DNA from: Aureispira sp050633105
GTDB lineage: Bacteria; Bacteroidota; Bacteroidia; Chitinophagales; Saprospiraceae
Direction of reading: 5' to 3'
Assembly (NCBI GenBank): GCA_050633105.1
Contig: JBOEFW010000047.1
Coordinates: forward strand, 1-64,000
Length of the DNA stretch: 64,000 nucleotides
Within the stretch, counting starts at the first letter, position 1; every line of letters begins with the position of its first letter. The translations under genes were made by a program, and so were the position numbers. This document shows, piece after piece, positions 62,994-64,000 of the stretch. The notes beneath the pieces were generated by a model. That model was not told the DNA's origin and ran no database searches. It worked only from the letters and a program-made list of their open reading frames with translations.

Positions 62994-63757
62994 TTATCAA
63001 AACCTTTTCTCGTACCAGCCCCAATATGCAAAACATCGTCCACTATATAGCCGATAAAGACAAAGCCCACGAACAACCGTTGCAAATCTATCGAAATCTA
63101 CCTTCTGCGGAGATAGAAAACATCACACAAGCCTTTGAAGAGAATCTATCTTTTCAGACTCCACAAAACAAACTCACTGCCTACCATGACATTCTTTCCT
63201 TTCATCCTTTGGATGTCCCACAACTCTCGCACGATATTATTCATGATCTCGTACAGCAATACATCACGCTTCGTGCCCCCAAATCTCTTTGGTTTGGGCA
63301 ACTCCATACCGACCAAGAGCACCCTCATGTACATCTGCTCCTATCAGGGAATGAGTACCATAGTCGGAAAGCAAGTCGTATGGGCCGGCCAGCTTTCTAT
63401 CAATTGCGTGTAGATTTAGAACAGTATCAGCAAGAACACTTTCCGCAACTGACGCATAGTCTTATTTATACGCGCATGAAGACCTTTGGCCAAGAACGAA
63501 ACCAACAGCTCCAACATCAATTAACCACGCTCCTTTATCCTCTTTATGAACAAGCCCTCACTCAAAACGCTTTTTTTACTGCATTACAAAACATCCCACA
63601 GCTCCTATTACAGCCACCAGAGAAAGTTATATGGAAAGGACAACCTTTTCAGCTCAAAGACTTAGGAATAGACCTCCATCTTTTTCAACAACTGGAACAA
63701 TTACACCGCCTTCCTCACTTTAGTCCACCAGATCAATCGCGCTCTATCGAACGTTAA
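62990..63757 (+). CDS. MobA/VirD2-type relaxase
   Basis: 255 residues. The metal-binding triad is in HTDQEHPHVHLLLSG (His106, His111, His113/115). The N-terminal MIIKTFSRTSPNMQNIVHYI contains the candidate catalytic tyrosine (Tyr19). It ends soon after the relaxase domain, with no helicase or primase extension. It would nick at an origin of transfer and covalently hold the strand. It is coupled to the accessory gene and followed 20 bp later by a VirD4-like gene. Confidence 0.9.
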   Translation: MIIKTFSRTSPNMQNIVHYIADKDKAHEQPLQIYRNLPSAEIENITQAFEENLSFQTPQNKLTAYHDILSFHPLDVPQLSHDIIHDLVQQYITLRAPKSLWFGQLHTDQEHPHVHLLLSGNEYHSRKASRMGRPAFYQLRVDLEQYQQEHFPQLTHSLIYTRMKTFGQERNQQLQHQLTTLLYPLYEQALTQNAFFTALQNIPQLLLQPPEKVIWKGQPFQLKDLGIDLHLFQQLEQLHRLPHFSPPDQSRSIER

Positions 63758-63777
63758 TACCTCTTTTCCTCTTTCCT

Positions 63778-64000
63778 ATGCTCATAGGTTCCCCTGAACC
63801 AACCGCCCACTTTCTTCCTTTTTATAAACGGTTTTTCCTGCTCAACCCTTTGAATAAAGGACTTGTCATTGATGGCCGGAATGCTCTTCCAAAAGCACTT
63901 TCTTATCAACATCTTTTATTAGTCGCCCCTTCTGGTTTTGGAAAAACTACCCGTTATGTAATCAACAATGCTCTACAACTCCATGGAACCTGCTCTGCGG
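63778..64000 (+). CDS. VirD4/TraG-like coupling protein (5' part only)
   Basis: An ATG at 63778 opens a frame that runs off the window: 74 codons are visible. It includes KGLVIDGRNALP and the Walker A LLLVAPSGFGKTTRYVI, in the arrangement typical of VirD4/TraG ATPases of Bacteroidota elements. It lacks an evident membrane helix in the visible part. It would dock the relaxase-DNA complex to a type IV secretion channel. Confidence 0.8.
   Translation, partial: MLIGSPEPTAHFLPFYKRFFLLNPLNKGLVIDGRNALPKALSYQHLLLVAPSGFGKTTRYVINNALQLHGTCSA

Noticed and set aside
16040..63000. CRISPR array or cas genes
   Set aside because: No series of regularly spaced direct repeats was found, and no Cas-like protein is present anywhere in the window.

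Overview
The window looks like an accessory island or mobile element of an AT-rich Bacteroidota, most likely a Saprospiraceae/Aureispira-like organism. This is inferred from a giant RHS/YD-repeat protein of the Bacteroidota type, many short secreted proteins with typical signal peptides, weak or absent Shine-Dalgarno sequences, split TPR/CHAT proteins, and mobilisation genes of Bacteroidota style. No rRNA, tRNA, CRISPR array or housekeeping gene was seen. Two assembly gaps (runs of N) sit inside two copies of one insertion element.

Layout. 1-980: the tail of a gene, a 253-bp inverted-repeat element, a possible transposase remnant and terminators. 980-9420: a 2642-residue RHS polymorphic toxin and its overlapping candidate immunity gene. 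9421-10495: a non-coding stretch with a GC-rich foldable part and a strong terminator. 10496-15781: two large unrecognised co-directional genes, enclosed by direct copies of a roughly 45-bp repeat at 9723 and 16618. 16028-16609: a decayed ORF. 17469-18123: a small serine resolvase with a candidate recombination/operator site.

18431-24908: two CHAT (caspase-like) modules in which the usual TPR-linker-CHAT fusion is split into separate genes. 24916-31735: an eight-gene minus-strand operon of exported proteins, with four NAGPA-like (DUF2233) proteins, a metzincin protease, a retropepsin-like protease and two membrane proteins. 31909-35433: orphan genes. 35592-51974: a defence island. It holds a GmrSD-type DUF262/DUF1524 protein; a dual-GHKL ATPase with a receiver protein and an HNH nuclease; a DUF4007/ATPase/PP-loop (PAPS-reductase-like) operon; a serine recombinase interrupted by an insertion element; and a short prokaryotic Argonaute operon.

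The Argonaute operon is the highlight. A SMEK-type PD-(D/E)XK nuclease fused to an APAZ-like region is followed 2 bp later by a short MID-PIWI Argonaute. The last 41 codons of the Argonaute have been cut off by an insertion element. Removing the element and one copy of its 5-bp target duplication restores a canonical PIWI C-terminus. The same operation on the neighbouring recombinase restores its N-terminus, so both genes were broken by the same element.

52372-57334: a KilA-N protein, an exported Sel1-repeat protein, an XRE regulator and a membrane protein. 57742-64000: transfer genes, comprising a TraD/HerA-like ATPase, a Replic_Relax protein, a RadC-like protein, a relaxosome accessory protein, a MobA/VirD2-type relaxase and the start of a VirD4-like coupling protein. 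The window is therefore probably part of a conjugative or mobilisable element carrying defence and toxin cargo.
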